64,000 bases of DNA, from positions 13,974,501-14,038,500 of the forward strand of contig NC_044578.1 in NCBI RefSeq assembly GCF_901933205.1, written 5' to 3'. Source of the DNA: Camarhynchus parvulus. Its lineage: Eukaryota > Chordata > Aves > Passeriformes > Thraupidae. Of the stretch, positions 1-13,730 are shown in pieces; position 1 is the first letter of the stretch; every line of letters starts with the position of its first letter. The translations under genes and the position numbers were made by a program. The notes below the pieces were generated by a model. That model was not told where the DNA came from, made no database searches, and saw only the letters and a list, made by a program, of their open reading frames with translations.

Positions 1-290
1 GCATTTGATAATCCACTATGAAAGCTGCACTTCTGCTCCCAGAGAGCTGTAACAAACCATTCCTCCCAACCAGCACAGCCCTTGTTACATGGGAAGTGTA
101 GGAAATCTCTCTCTCCCTGAACTGTATTTTCACTCTGAAAAGCAGCCCTGTGAGTTTCCAGATGTGCTGGGCCATCGCCTTGTTAGCTGTAGGAGCAGGT
201 GAAGGGCAGCTGCTTTCCTGTGGTGTGGGGCCCTCAGGGGGTGTGTGCTGGGCCCTGCTCTGCTCTCTGCCTCCTGTCACCATCCTGGAT

Positions 291-370
291 GGCATGGCAT
301 GGCATGGCATGGCATGGCATGGCATGGCATGGCATGGCATGGCATGGCATGGCATGGCATGGCATGGCAT
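291..370. repeat. (GGCAT)16 pentanucleotide microsatellite
   Basis: Sixteen perfect copies of GGCAT in a row. The five-base period keeps several frames open and produces artefactual ORFs on both strands with repeated Met-Ala-Trp-His-Gly; these are not genes. Confidence 0.97.
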
Positions 371-3300
371 GGGAGGGACACTGCTGCATGGGGCTGCACC
401 AAAGCACATCTCTGTGCACACCCTGCAGGGGCATCCCTGGACACCTTGGGAGTGGGGCTGGACCTGGGATGGGAGGGACAGCAGAAACCTCTCTCTTGAA
501 CTGGGCTGTCAGCACTGGCAGGTAGCAAGGGATAAGTACCCCTAAGTACTTCAGAATTGCCCTGGATTTCTGGCATTGTTGAGATAAATCATAGCATTTC
601 TGCTCAGCTTGGGCTGAATCTTTAAAAGAGCTGAGAAAATTAGATCCAGACAGGGAGATGAATAGATCTGAGGACGGGAAGGCCTCATTTTTACATGATT
701 CATTTTTAGAGAATTAATGAACTTTAAATCATCTTTAAATTATCTGTAACCAATAGCTTGGAAATGTTTCTAGTGCTTCTATTCATATACAGCAATTTTA
801 TAAACAAATAAACATGTTCAAAATATGAATAAGCAAAACAAAGAGTAACAATGGTCTGTTTATATTCTCCCTCTCCCATCTGTATAGTTATTTGTGGTTG
901 GTTAAAATGTTTTATACCTGCCAAAGGAAAAACGGAGACAATTAGGAAAAAAATAGAAGAATATGTTTGAAGAAAGATGTTATTTAACCTACATTTTCAC
1001 ATTACAACAAAGGTGGCTGTAATTTTCAGTATCTCCAGTCTCAGGCTTAGGACCTGAAGTTTGCATGGTCTTGCTATAAAGACAAAGCTGATTTGCAAAC
1101 TCCCAAAACACTCTTGTGTTCAGATTTCAGAAGTGTATCTGTGTTTAATGTGTTCCTAAATATATTTATATGTTTCTATCTCTTTTTTTCCTGAATTGCT
1201 AATATAAACTCCAGTCTGAATATCTGGCTGTCCCACTGATACTTCTGTTTTGCTGTGTTTGTAGTTCCCACTACTGATCCTCCACGGAAGTAGGTATAAA
1301 GAAATGCCCCACAACCACAACAGGTTGCCAAAGATTTCTTTCCCTTTTCACCCTGAACAATCAGCCAAACAATGAAGTGTAAGAAGTGTCAAACTAATTA
1401 ATTTCAGAAAACACTTGTGCGTATTTCTTGAAGAGATAGAAATATTCTGTGTGATGTATAATGAAGGGAATTGTACAGGAATAGGTTTCATAATTAGCCA
1501 GTCTGGATCAAAGGTAGCTCATAGCTTGAGTCTCATGGCTCAGTGAAAATAGTTTTGTTGCTTAGATATCCTGCAAGAAATTTTTTATTTTATTTTCCCT
1601 GCATATGACCCAATAACATTAGATAAGTAATTTGTTTGATAAGGTTCTTTCTCTGATGTCTGTCAAATTATTTTACATATTTACTTCTTGTTTTGCTAGC
1701 TGTGGTCAAGCCACACCTTTTGTGGCAGCGAAAATTGCTGTGACACAGAACACTGCGCCATGGCACGGAAGGGCTTTGCTCAGATAAGCCAAGACAAAAA
1801 TTATCTTGCCTATCTTTTCATGGCAGACACTGACCTAACCTGCCTGTCTGAGCTCTTGTATCTTGCCCACAGCTTTGTGTAAGCACAACTTCAGTGCACA
1901 GGACTGGCAAGGAATCCTCTGCTGGAGACAGTGCTGGCAAGCTCACCGTGCATGTCAGAGAGCTCCTGGATCTGTGTAACAACCTGTATTTCTTGTAGTA
2001 TTTTCAAATACTCAGCCACAGCACTTGGGTCACAGGGTTCAATAGCCAAGAGTCTCTGTCCCACTGGTTGTCACAGCAGTGTTGCCAGCCTTCTGCTCCC
2101 CAGGCCAGCAGTCACCAGTGCATCACTTGAAATAAGTGCTGATTGCTGTTCTTAATTACTTGGTCAATTAATAGCTGTCATAAAGTTTTACAAGACTACT
2201 TAAACAGTCATCTTTCATTATACCCAGGACATGTTGCTTCCATTTTAGCTGTAACTGAGGAGTTATAAAGAGCAGTGGGAAGATGCAGAGAAACAGCTAC
2301 CATTCAGCACTATCAGCACCTCAGCAGCCTGGCTGTGCACACACTCATTTCAGTGGTGTAGCAATAAAAAGGCTGCAGATCTGGTTCTCATTTTTTGCCT
2401 GTAAACAGCTTTAAGTCAGTTTTGCTTTCGTTGTGTAACTTCTGTATTTGCATATCTGTGTATTTCTGCTACAAGTTATGAAACATGGGCAGACTCCTTG
2501 TTTCCCAAAAGAGACTAATAGTCAACAAAATAAGCAGTATAGATTTTTAAAGGGCTTGTAACTCTGAAAGCCTTAGGGCTTTCTTCGAAAATGCAAGACC
2601 ATAAGCCACTTACCCCCTCACAGCATGCCCTATGTCAGATGTTTACCTTTTGCCTATTATATATATATAAATAAGGTTTTTAAATTTAAAATATTCTGTT
2701 CTATTTTAAGATGCCAAATGCTCAAGAAATATCTGCCTGTTCCAGTGATTCTGTGCTGCCTCTGCTGCCCACTGCAACCCTTTTGACTGGACAGACTGGT
2801 TCCTGCCAAAGGGGACATGTGGCATGGCCCTTCTGCAGTTTCAGGGAGACCTGCTCAGCAAAACTGACTCTGCAGAAGTGCCCAAACACTGGACCTTGGC
2901 TTGCAGAGGGAAGAAAGCTGCTGCCTGGTGTGGAAACCTGGAGTCTCTTCTCAGCATGCAGGTTTGGCTATTCTGACCCTTGGGCTCTGTTCTAGTTAGA
3001 CTAAATAAGAACATTTATTATACATGAAAATTGTTTGCCGAGAGAGTAGGAGAGGCCAAAAGCAAACATTATTAATCCACTAAACATTACTGTACTGCAG
3101 CCAAGTTTGTAACAAACACAGCAGTAGGGGTGGTTGTTTGCTATAAATTGCCCTGCAATCATTTCCACAAGCTGAGGCTCGGTCCCAGCACGCCTGACAC
3201 GCTGGCGGGGTGCAGGAAATGCAGACACAGCCTTTCCAAATCCAACCCCCCCACCGGGGCATCTCCTGCCCTCCCCACCGCCAGAGCAAGGGCAGGACTC

Positions 3301-6300
3301 TGCCTCCCTGACACTGTTCAAAAAACCTGGCTGTCTCTTCTATAAACCCCTGCATCCCTGAGGATCCTTCCCCAATGATGGTAATTGTGTGTCAGTAGGG
3401 CAGTGGTTTGCTGTGTTAGAACAGTGCAATTTTACACAAAGTTAATGCAAGAGGTCAAAGGATTAGACATTGAAGAAAAGCTAAAAATAGAAAAAAACCC
3501 TGAATGCTTAAAAATTTAAACTGTGTGAAGTTTAATTCCAGCTGAGCAATGACAATACTGGAAAACAGGCAGAGGCATGGCAGCCTGAGCCCACTTCACA
3601 GGGCAGCCTTTGTGGTGGAATTGCTTCTGGTGTCTCCACAGCAACTGAACAAACCCTGAGCTCTCATGATGGGAGTGATGAGCAATGTATTGGAGAATTT
3701 CTCAAGGACTCTGGGGCTCCATGCCAGCTGGCTGCCAGTAAGTCAAAGGAAGTTTTGGGAGCAATTTCTCTGAGCTGGGAACCTTCTTCAAGGCATGCTA
3801 ATGCAGCCTGGTGCTTTGTCTTGTCATAGGGGTCTGCAGGCGTACTTCTGACTAATGAAATGCTCAATAACATCATTGTGAGAATTTTTTTAATGTATCA
3901 AAGCATCCTTGGCATTATTAGCATAGCCACATAATTATCCACAGAGAAAATTACACCCATATGTTAACGCCCATGAATTATTGTGCAGATTTCTTTTATA
4001 CCTTTATTTTCAGTTTCTGGGAAGGATACATTACTGGGCACTTAATACAGTCATTGCTTCAGAAGATGTAAGCTGCCCATGCCTGCAGTAAAATGTTCAG
4101 GAGGCAGAGTGGTGCTGTCAGCGTCATCTGAAAGCTCAGGAAGCCAAAGCCTAACTGTGCTCAGGGAGTGATGCAAGAATATGATGCACCTCTTTAATCT
4201 CACAAGAGGTTTCTTAAAAGTACAGGAATTAAGAAATGAGACTGGAGATGAAAAAAAATCTATGTTAGGCTGAGAAAAATTTGTGTTAGTGTGAGAAAAA
4301 ACCCTTTGTAGCCGGGAAAAAATTCTTCATAGTAAAAGGCAGAGAGCCTGATCTGAAATTCCAAGCTCGGATAGCAATATCAGTGTATTCAAGATATCCT
4401 GATACCCTGAGTTGCTAGCCATATGTGTCACATATCTGACACTTTTTTATTTAGACTGAAGATACCAGATTATAGATCTAATCTTCTGAATTTTCACATA
4501 ATCCTCAGAAATTTGGCATGGATGCTGTAAAAGAAGTGGTGTTTGAACCAAGAAATCAGTTGTAGCACTTTTAGATTTTGGATTCAGACAGCATAATAAA
4601 AATTTTTAATGCAGACTCATTGTATGCTTATCTTCATGGTCTTTAAATTATTTATCCCAGTATGGAGAGTATGCTATTCTATGCAAATATGATATGTTCA
4701 TTTTACTAAAACTGTTAACTACAAAACATTAGGACTTGAAAAATATATCTTGCTTTTTATAAAGAGCTGTGTTACACTTTTACTCAAGTTATTTTAGTAA
4801 GTCCTTTTGATTTTATTTTTTTCCATTTGTGTTTGCTTGACATTTCTACACAAGGTATCTGCTGACTATTCTGGTTCTCTGTAAGAGGGATAAAAGTAAG
4901 AAATATTCTTCCCCTCCTTTGATCACTTTGCAGCCTGGGAACTGCAAACTGATGTTCAAATATTCAAAGCTTACAGAAGCAGAGCATAGTATTTAATGTT
5001 GCATGCTGGAGTGCTGGCAATTGCTACAAGTGGTTCGCTGTAGTACAGTAGTTTCCAGCATTGCCTCATTTATTAATCATAGAAATGTTGCATGCAAATT
5101 AGCCAGAGAGTTGTGCATCATAATACAGTAATCAAAACATCTGTCTTCACATGTATTAATGCCCACAAATTTATCACATTATAGCACTGCATGGTTTCTC
5201 CATTACATTCCAAAACGTGCCAAAAGCACTAAAAGCTGTGTCACCAAGTGTTTTCTTCTTGTTGCTTGCTTATGACTTTCTAAAGTGTGACAGTATTTAG
5301 CTCCAGGGCACTTTTGTGTCTGCCATTTTCCGGGGTTCATTTTTGGGCTAATGTTCTGTCAGCCAAATATCAATATTTCTCTTGCTATAATGCAGTTTAA
5401 AAATGTATTTTGCCACTAGTAGGAACATGGTAAGCACCACTGTCCTCCACTTCAGCACAATTTCAGAAACTCTTCCCTGCTCTGAAATCTGCTCCATTTC
5501 ACATCCTGACCTTGTAAATCCTAGGCACTGTGCAAGGAAAATCTCATCTTTTAATCTCTTGCTTTCTAACTACTCCAAATATTTTTTCAGGAAGGTAAAG
5601 GTGAGAGTGAAGGAACTGAAAATTTTGCACAGAACATTTTGCAAAGAAAGAAACACTTCACAGCAGATAGGGACAATTTGTACAGTTGTATTCCCAGCTG
5701 CTCACCAACCTGCTAAAAGATGGGAATAGACAGAGAATGGCAGCAAAAATTGTTTGCAGGACAAAGGAAGACGAGAGAACAAAACAACTGGAGGCAAGCA
5801 AGAAAGGGGAATCAAGGGCAGAGCAGAAGGAACATTATAATGGTCAACACCAAGGGAGTCAGAGACCTTGTGTGTTGGGACAGAGAAACTTCTAGAGTTA
5901 GCTGTGCAAAAATCCAGTTAACAGGATGTTTCATTTGCTATGGTAGTTACCTAAAACTCAAGCATTTTACAGATTCAGTCTCCATAGGCTACATCACAGA
6001 GATAAAAGCAAAAGGCATAAACTGAAGCGACTTAGCCAAGTGGTAAAAAACCACAGTGCAAACCAACACCCGAGAGAGTCATTACCTCTCTGTTTCCAAA
6101 CCTACAAGAGGTGGGGTAAGGTAAAGTCAAATGCATTAAACAGGTAAAAGTAGGAGGGAGAAATTTGTAAGCTAGGCTAACCTGTTTGAACCATACATAT
6201 TTGAACAACATGCTAAACCATTTTTTTAAAAGAAGGAAGCTACTATTAAGGTTTAAAGCCCATGTACAAATACAATAAAAACAAGTGATGCAAAACATTC

Positions 6301-6477
6301 ACAAGAGTAACCGCAGATCATTTCATTACAGCTGGTGACATTAACGTGAGCTGCATTCATTCTTGTAGCATTGAGAGTACCACAGGCAAAAAGAGGTAAA
6401 TACAAATACAAAAGAAAGTAAAAAGAACATACATAGGGAGTAGCAAACTGATGCCTTTAACGCTTTGCTCCTGGGAT

Positions 6478-6532
6478 CATTATTATTATTGTTATTATGG
6501 GTATTTTGTACAACATATGGGTATTTTGTAAA
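6478..6532. repeat. (ATT)n microsatellite with short direct repeat
   Basis: An imperfect TTA/ATT run is followed by two nearly adjacent copies of atgggtattttgta. Confidence 0.75.
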
Positions 6533-9500
6533 ATATAACCTTTTACTGTCAGGTTAAAAATCAAGCTTTGTTTAGAAACCTCCCCAGTTTTATGGTTTTT
6601 TCAGTTTCATCTCTGATCCTACTTTGCTCTCCTGCACTAAACAAACCATCACTGGTCTACCATAGTAGTTTCTTACTGCACTGAGTCAAAATCAGCAATA
6701 ATTCCTGGGTGTTACTTACTGTCACTTGGCTCATGGTGGCTGTTTTGTCACCTCCTGGTCTCGGATCCCACAGAGGAATAATGGCAGCATAGAAGCTGAA
6801 GCTCTATAAAAAGTGTCATCTTAATATCAGAGGAGGAGCTAGGCATAAGGGGTTGGCTTCACAAATGTAAATATTTCATAATTTATTTAGCAACGTGGCT
6901 TTGCTTTTTCCCCCAGGCAAAAACTTTAATAAAGGAATAGGTCTGCTGCAACAAAGGAAACAACAGCAAGAAACAGAGACAAGGACACATCCTAGCCCCA
7001 TTAATATCAGCAGGAATTTGCCTTCATCTTCAGTGGGAACAGAACTTCAAAGACATGGGAATCACCCATACAACCTGAAGGGTAAAATCTGAACCTTCCA
7101 TAGTCTGACACAAGCTGTGTTTGAGGGTGGTGGGGTAGTCCTGACACCATGAAAATGTCCCCAGCAGGAGTTGCATGACCTTGGCCTGACTGTGACCTTG
7201 TCCCTGGCACTGGCAGGACAGACCTCAGAGAGCCTCATTCCTGGACAGAAGAACTTCCCTGAGGCCCATGAGCTGGGCACAGGTGAAGTTCCTGTCTCTC
7301 TTTGTTCATGGCTGTACTTTCAGTGCCCAAATCAGGAAAAAGTGCTATCCCCACCTTTAAAGGTACATTTTTTTATGTCTCCGTAGCTTAAGATATTCTT
7401 TCAAAGCCTGTCTCTGGCAGAATGAAAGCTCTATCTCCTCAGTCCTGATTTGTGTTGTTTGAACTGAGGAAGATGAGTGGTGTGGATATGAAGAATAGTT
7501 TCTTCTCTAGGAAGATTTAAGATCTCCCTGAAGACTAAGAACATATTTAAGTGCACATGGCACTGCTAAATGCTGGGAATGGGGGAAAGCCAGGATGAGG
7601 GAACTCCTTCCTGGGCATCTCTGCAGGTCTTGTTTAGGTACTCACACCATACAGCAAGTAAAAATCCAAAGAACAGATGTACTAAAGACAGAATTAGTTT
7701 TTCTGTCCTTCCTTTGAATGACTCCTAGTGCTTCTTCCATTCCTGGGAATGCATAATATGACACGGTATCAAGTTGCTGGATGAAAATATGTATAATGTA
7801 CAACTTGGGGAGGTTGCTACACTCTTGGTGAGTTTATTTGCTCCTCATAGTCCTATTTTAGCTCTGTGAGAAAAAGTCCCCCTCTGTCCTTCATTGTTTA
7901 CTGGTCACCAAAGTAAGTCTGACAATATAGACTCTTTCAAATAAATCAGATTCCAAAGAACAGTAGAAAAATGTTCCATGGGAGTGTGTACCCTAACTAA
8001 GGCCTCTCCATCAATTTCTAATTATATTTCATGTTTTGTATGGTGTCTGCACCCCCAGACCACTGCAACCATATCAGGAAAGCAATGGCAAGCATTTTCA
8101 GAAAAACCCCTCTGAAAGAGGTGTGTTTAGCACATTTGCTTGTCTGTGTTCTGTACAGCACTGATTTTGTGTTTCTGAGTGTAAAGAGTTCTGTGGACAA
8201 CCTTTATTAAAGCCACAAATATGACTACAAAATACAAGTTTATGCATGTTTTCCATACATTAAATTTCTTAAGGAGTCTGAAGCCTCTCCTGGAAAACTA
8301 TAAGAATATTTCAAAACCTGTGCTCTTTAGAAGTCAGACCCATATTGTATGTCAAAATATACAGCTGGGTTTTTTTGGAAGAGGAAGCACTGCTCAGGAC
8401 CCTGCAGGTACAGAGAACTTGGGATTTCAATACTTTTTTATAATAAAATGTAGTATTTGTTTAATGCTAAATTCCTCTGGTTTTCAGTGCCCTTATTGTT
8501 CACTACCAGCACATATATAATCAGTCTAAGAAAGGAGGAGCAGAGCATGTGGTTTGGCTGCTTTGAGAATCATAGAATAATGCTATTTGAGTCAGTGGGC
8601 TGAGCTTGGTAGTCCAACTGAAATGACTGTCAGCAAGACAGACAGTACAGGAAAGGTGAAACACTGTATTTCAGATAAGAAACTCATCTGTGTTTCATGG
8701 TCCCCATCTCCTCTGGGAATATGAGGCCAGCACTTTGTGGGATCGAGTGACACTCCTGAACATAGCACTGCTGAGCACAACTGGTCTGATTGGCTAGTTA
8801 GACCAGAGTGGTAAAGGCAAAGTGAAACTGAGCAGCTTTGTGGCCCTTACCACTTCTACCATAAACAAGGTGTCTTTCCTAAGCAGGGGAAGTTACAAGG
8901 GCCCACAGCATTTGAAGTCCAGTTTAATTTAAATGTAGTACTGCATAAAGTATTACAATAAGATGAACAGAGTAAAAATTAGAAGAGCCAAACTCTAAAC
9001 AAATTTATGAGTGCACTGTACAAATTAATACATATTTGTGCAAAGTAGCAAAGGAGAAGAAAAATATGTTTCCTCTAAAAGGATGTAGGTGTGGCTACTG
9101 CAGTGTACCAAGGAGATTAAAAAAAATCCTGTTGTTGTGTTGTGTTTGAAGTATTAATTAGAGTCTGGCGTCAGGTTTGAATGATAACTATTACTTTCTT
9201 CACACAGATTTTCTAAGCTTGAGAGACCAGTTTTCAAAAGCTCTCTAGCAAAGCTATTATCTTACCAGCCTTACTTTGTCAGAAGAATCTGTGAAAGGTT
9301 CATCACTGAGGGTGAGTCTGGTTTTTTCAGTATCTTCTCAGAAATTGCCTTCAAAAATGAAAGTCAGCTTTTCTGACAGTAGTCTTTCATAATTACAGAT
9401 GAAAATTACACAGTTGGCAAATTCTCAACAGCCTTGGAAATTGGACCTAATACATTCAAAGGCACAAGCCTTTAAAGTATTTCACACATAGACAGTTAGC

Positions 9501-11289
9501 CAATATTCTCAATTAGAATAAATGCTTTTGTTCTTAAAGAAAACCACCACTGCTATTTCTTTCACTGCTGATACAGGTTTGTATCTGTTAGTGCTTTGAA
9601 TTTCCTGATTTGGATACTCCCAGAAGGAGTACTTCAGGTTCCTATAGCACCCTGTCCCAGATAGCTTAATACTGAAAAGGGTTCCAGTAAGTCTTGTACG
9701 TGGATGTATGAACACACTATATATAAAAAGAAATTTATACCTGCAGAGCTCTGGTATTGTGAAATACAGCATTCAAAAGTGCTTAGCTCCCTGAAGTATG
9801 ATGGCTCTTCATTTGATCTAGGATATGCAGGAGTGGTACAGATAAGATGTGTGCCTATGGGAGGAGGGATAAAGAGTACTTTATATTAACAGACTCAAAC
9901 GGTTCATTTCCTTCCTTCTGCGGGTGCCCTTCCAGTACACTACAACAGTTCTGCTGCTAAACAATTTTTTTCTGAGTTTGACCTGTTATTAGTCACAAGA
10001 TTATCCCAGCTTCATGCTAAGCTTTTACCTAAGCTCAGTTACAAGGGTTTTCTCAAAACCTGGTGAAATGCTTTTCACCCTCAGTACATAACTTGGTTTC
10101 TGCACACAGTGTTCTGCTAGCGGATACGTAATGGACATATGCAATGTCTTTTCCAAATCACAGCAGGTGGAAGCCTGCCTTGAGACTGCACTGGAACATC
10201 CAGTAGCACTGACATTTTAGGCAGTGGCTGTTAAAAGTTCTTGGAAAAGCAAGAAGTACTTAAAGGTCAGAGGGTTCAGGAAGTTAGCAGGAGCTTAACT
10301 GGCATCAAAACATGGCACAACAAAAAGAGTGAAGAGGGTTATCTTCTGCAGCTTGCTTTTTGAAATGAGAAAAATGGAAACAATTTATGAATGTAAACAG
10401 GAAGAGAACAGCACTTTTCAAAGAGTTTTGAACTGCAGAGCTGTGGAGTGCCTGCTTCTTGCCAAGGCAGAATAATAGCTAGAAACTCAGCCAATGGGTG
10501 AGGGCATTACACTGACGTCTCACCTGAAACAGCAGAAGTATCCCTTTTAATTTCTGCCAACACACTTGAAGGAATGAAAGATCTTGAGCCCAAAGGAAAG
10601 GAAATTGTAGTGTCCCCTAAAGGATGGACTGATTCCTGATGAGAAGGTGCTAAGGACATGCTGCTCTCTGTGCAAAGCTGAAGGGGTGCCCAGAGAAACA
10701 ACAGCATGTCCAACAGGTGTGGTTAATCCTTGTTAGGGTAGCAGGCTGTTCCCAGGACTACTGAGCAAAATACAGCTGAAAGAACAAGTGAGAACAAACT
10801 TTTTTTAAATATTAGCTTCAGCCTGGATAAAAACTTGAAAAATTATACATTTAGTTATTAAAAAAAAATCTGGAATGACATGCTAAAAATCCTCATCAAA
10901 GACCTGTAAAGAGACTACAATCATTGGAGCAGTATATTCTATTTAAGATTTAAAAATGTACAACAGAATTTGGTCTTGATAAATAACTTGTGTGCAGGAT
11001 CTAGAGCAGTTTTGTTGGGATCTCCAGCAATGCCATCACTCCATCTCTAAATGATTTTGAGGTTGGTGTCATATCAGCAGTATCAACCCTGCAGGCTGTG
11101 TAACAAGCTAATGATGCAACACTTGAGGATGAAGGTGGAGGTGCTGGTTGAATGACAGAGTCCCGCCACACACAAACAGTAAGAACCAACTGATGAGATT
11201 ACGTGAGGCTGCAATCAAACACAAACCATTAAAGACACTGCTTATTAAAAACACAGACCCAACTAAACTGAATTTATATAAACTATCTA

Positions 11290-11900
11290 ATTAACAGATT
11301 AGAAAGCCTGATATGACCTGTGTGATCTTCTAGTCTGACTTCTGGCATAATGGAGAGCAGATTTTCCTGAACTCATCCTGTCCAAACTAGATTGTATCAT
11401 CTCAGGGGGGGGCACATATATCTTGATATAAATATCAACAGGAATTTTACTATAATTCTTGGTAACCCTCTCAATGGTTAATTATGGGTAACTATAAATT
11501 AAGATTGCAGGTCTTGGATCTTTGTCTGCCTGAGCTCAGGAATGGATTTTTAAATGAATATTTACACCACAGAATGGTACATAAAGGGCCCCCATTAACT
11601 TTCTCTTTGATAAACTAACTAGGTGGAACTCCTTGAACCCCACATTAAAAGGAGAGTATCCTTTAATCATGTCTCATCTCTATTCTATGAAATCCTTCTA
11701 ATTTTTCATCACTGTTTTGAATTTAGGACCCAGATTCTGAACAACATGCCACCTTTCCTTGCATTGGTACCAGATAAAGATGAAGTATAAATCTCTTTAT
11801 CCTTTCTCAATATTTACTTCCTTGGGCAATCAAGAGTTACTTTCCATATTCTGGTCATTATGGCAGAGAAGTAGCAATTGTGGTCTGATAAAATTCCTTT
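11290..11900 (-). mobile_element. Ancient CR1/L3-like fragment, antisense
   Basis: Wording such as tgtgatcttctagtctgacttctggcat and gataaactaactaggtggaactccttgaacc resembles very old amniote CR1-family repeats read from their complementary strand. Highly diverged; family and limits are uncertain. Confidence 0.5.
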
Positions 11901-13535
11901 TCAGTGACTTTGCTTCCCAGCAGAGGACTTCCTAGGAGATTTGCTGGGCCCTTGTTCTTTCTGAAATATATATTCCGCTTCTTTATCTGTATAAGGCAAA
12001 AAGGCTCTCTCAGTGATTTTGTAGAAGAATAAGGTTCAAAGGGATGTATCAGAGGTTACCACAAAGCATTTGTGAAGAAAGACTGAGGACAGGACAGATC
12101 TCCCGAATCCCATACTGGCACTACAGTACTGCACATTTCCATGTGAGGCTGAAGGACAGAGGCCATGGCCAGATGCACTGTCAGCTGATGGATACAATCC
12201 TGAGATCAGATTGAATGCTGCCATTTCTTTCCAGATGTATGTAAAAGTCACCTGATGAAATAAAAAAACAGAGTTTGAACCATTGAGTCTAACTCTCTCC
12301 TGCCAAAGGTAACTATGCCATGCCTTCTCTTTCATAAATAATTCCATGCAAGCTTAGGAAATAAAGTATTTTTCCAAACAGGAGAAAAAAGTGATCAATT
12401 TGGAAATACAGACAAAGGAAATATTATTTTAGTTAAACCTTCCTTGTCAATTTGTATGTAACTTTTACTGAAATGTGCTTTTAATTCTGTCCTCTGTCTC
12501 TTACTGCAGAGAACAGAGATTGTCTCCAGCATCAGTCTGTGCTGGGTAAAGCATCAAACTTGTTGAACTGTGCAGACCAAGCAGAAGAGATGCTGTGACA
12601 AAAGGTCCAATGTAAGACCAAATCTCATTATGAGTTTCATTTCTTTGTTCAGTCAAACACTGTGCACCAGCCAGGATTGGCTCTCACAAGCTTCCACTGT
12701 AAAATTATACAAAAGAGGCTGAAATCTAGGCCACAGCTAGAAATAATTCTTAGGAAGCTCTCTGGATTTCCTGGAGGGTAAGGTGTGGCTTTGTGTGTAG
12801 GAGGTAAACGCCAGTGTTTTTCTGTTACCAATAATTATGTGCAGCTTGAGTTTCAGTAATAAGAGCTACATATGCATGCTGGAAAAAAAGAGTTTATCTT
12901 ACACTGGGATTATACGTTCCAAGATAAATGTCTTACATTGCTTTTATCTTTGTTATTTTGTGATTAGCACTTTTAAATGTCTAAAAGCATGCACATATTT
13001 TATCAACACATAAGACAAAAATACAGTTCCTGAGAGTTTGTAACATAAAAGCGAAAGAAACCTTGTAAATCTTCATATTAGCCCACCAGTCTGTCTACAC
13101 ATTTTGGAACTACTACTTGCACTAGCATTTGTTTTTATTGGCTTCAATAATTTTGCTTTTGATGTTTTTTATGATCACTGCCAAGTACAGAATATGCTTT
13201 CCAGAAAGTTACCCTGAGGTGGATGCATAACATGGAAATATCAGTCTTAAAGGATTTGATAAACCAATAAAGAAAGAAAATCTTATCAGGGGAAAGGGGC
13301 TTGGTAGCTTAAATAAAAGAAATACTACAATTCTAATGACTATTAATCAAAATATAGCAATACAAACAGGAAAAAAACCCAACTTTAATGTAGCTAAAAT
13401 GTAGCCTGTTAAATTATTTTAAAAGTCCATTCATTGCCGTGTCTAACCCCCTACCATATGAATATTATGGAAGATATTCTACAATTCTTATAAAACATTT
13501 GAAAGTGCTTTTTCTACTTCATTTTGAGTTTTCAT

Positions 13536-13730
13536 AGCATCATAGGTTTTAAGGCCAGAAGAAAGCACCACAAGTCTCCAGCCTGACCTTTTGCACGGTA
13601 CAGGTGATAATTAGATTGAGGGACGTGTCCTTTGGGAAAAAAATCCACCACTTTGGTTTAAAGTTTTCATATGAAAAAGAATACTTCACAGGCCTATCTA
13701 TCAATTTGTTTCCCAGGGCTTAGTTAATCC
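13536..13730 (-). mobile_element. Ancient CR1/L3-like 3' end, antisense
   Basis: Starts with tcatagcatcataggttttaaggccagaag, the pattern of an old CR1-like tail in reverse complement. It then decays into unrecognisable sequence. Confidence 0.5.

Noticed and set aside
150..576. Overlapping ORFs on both strands with repeated Met-Ala-Trp-His-Gly or Cys-His-Ala-Met-Pro
   Set aside because: They are produced by the GGCAT microsatellite, which lacks stop codons in all frames; there are no splice partners or conserved ends.
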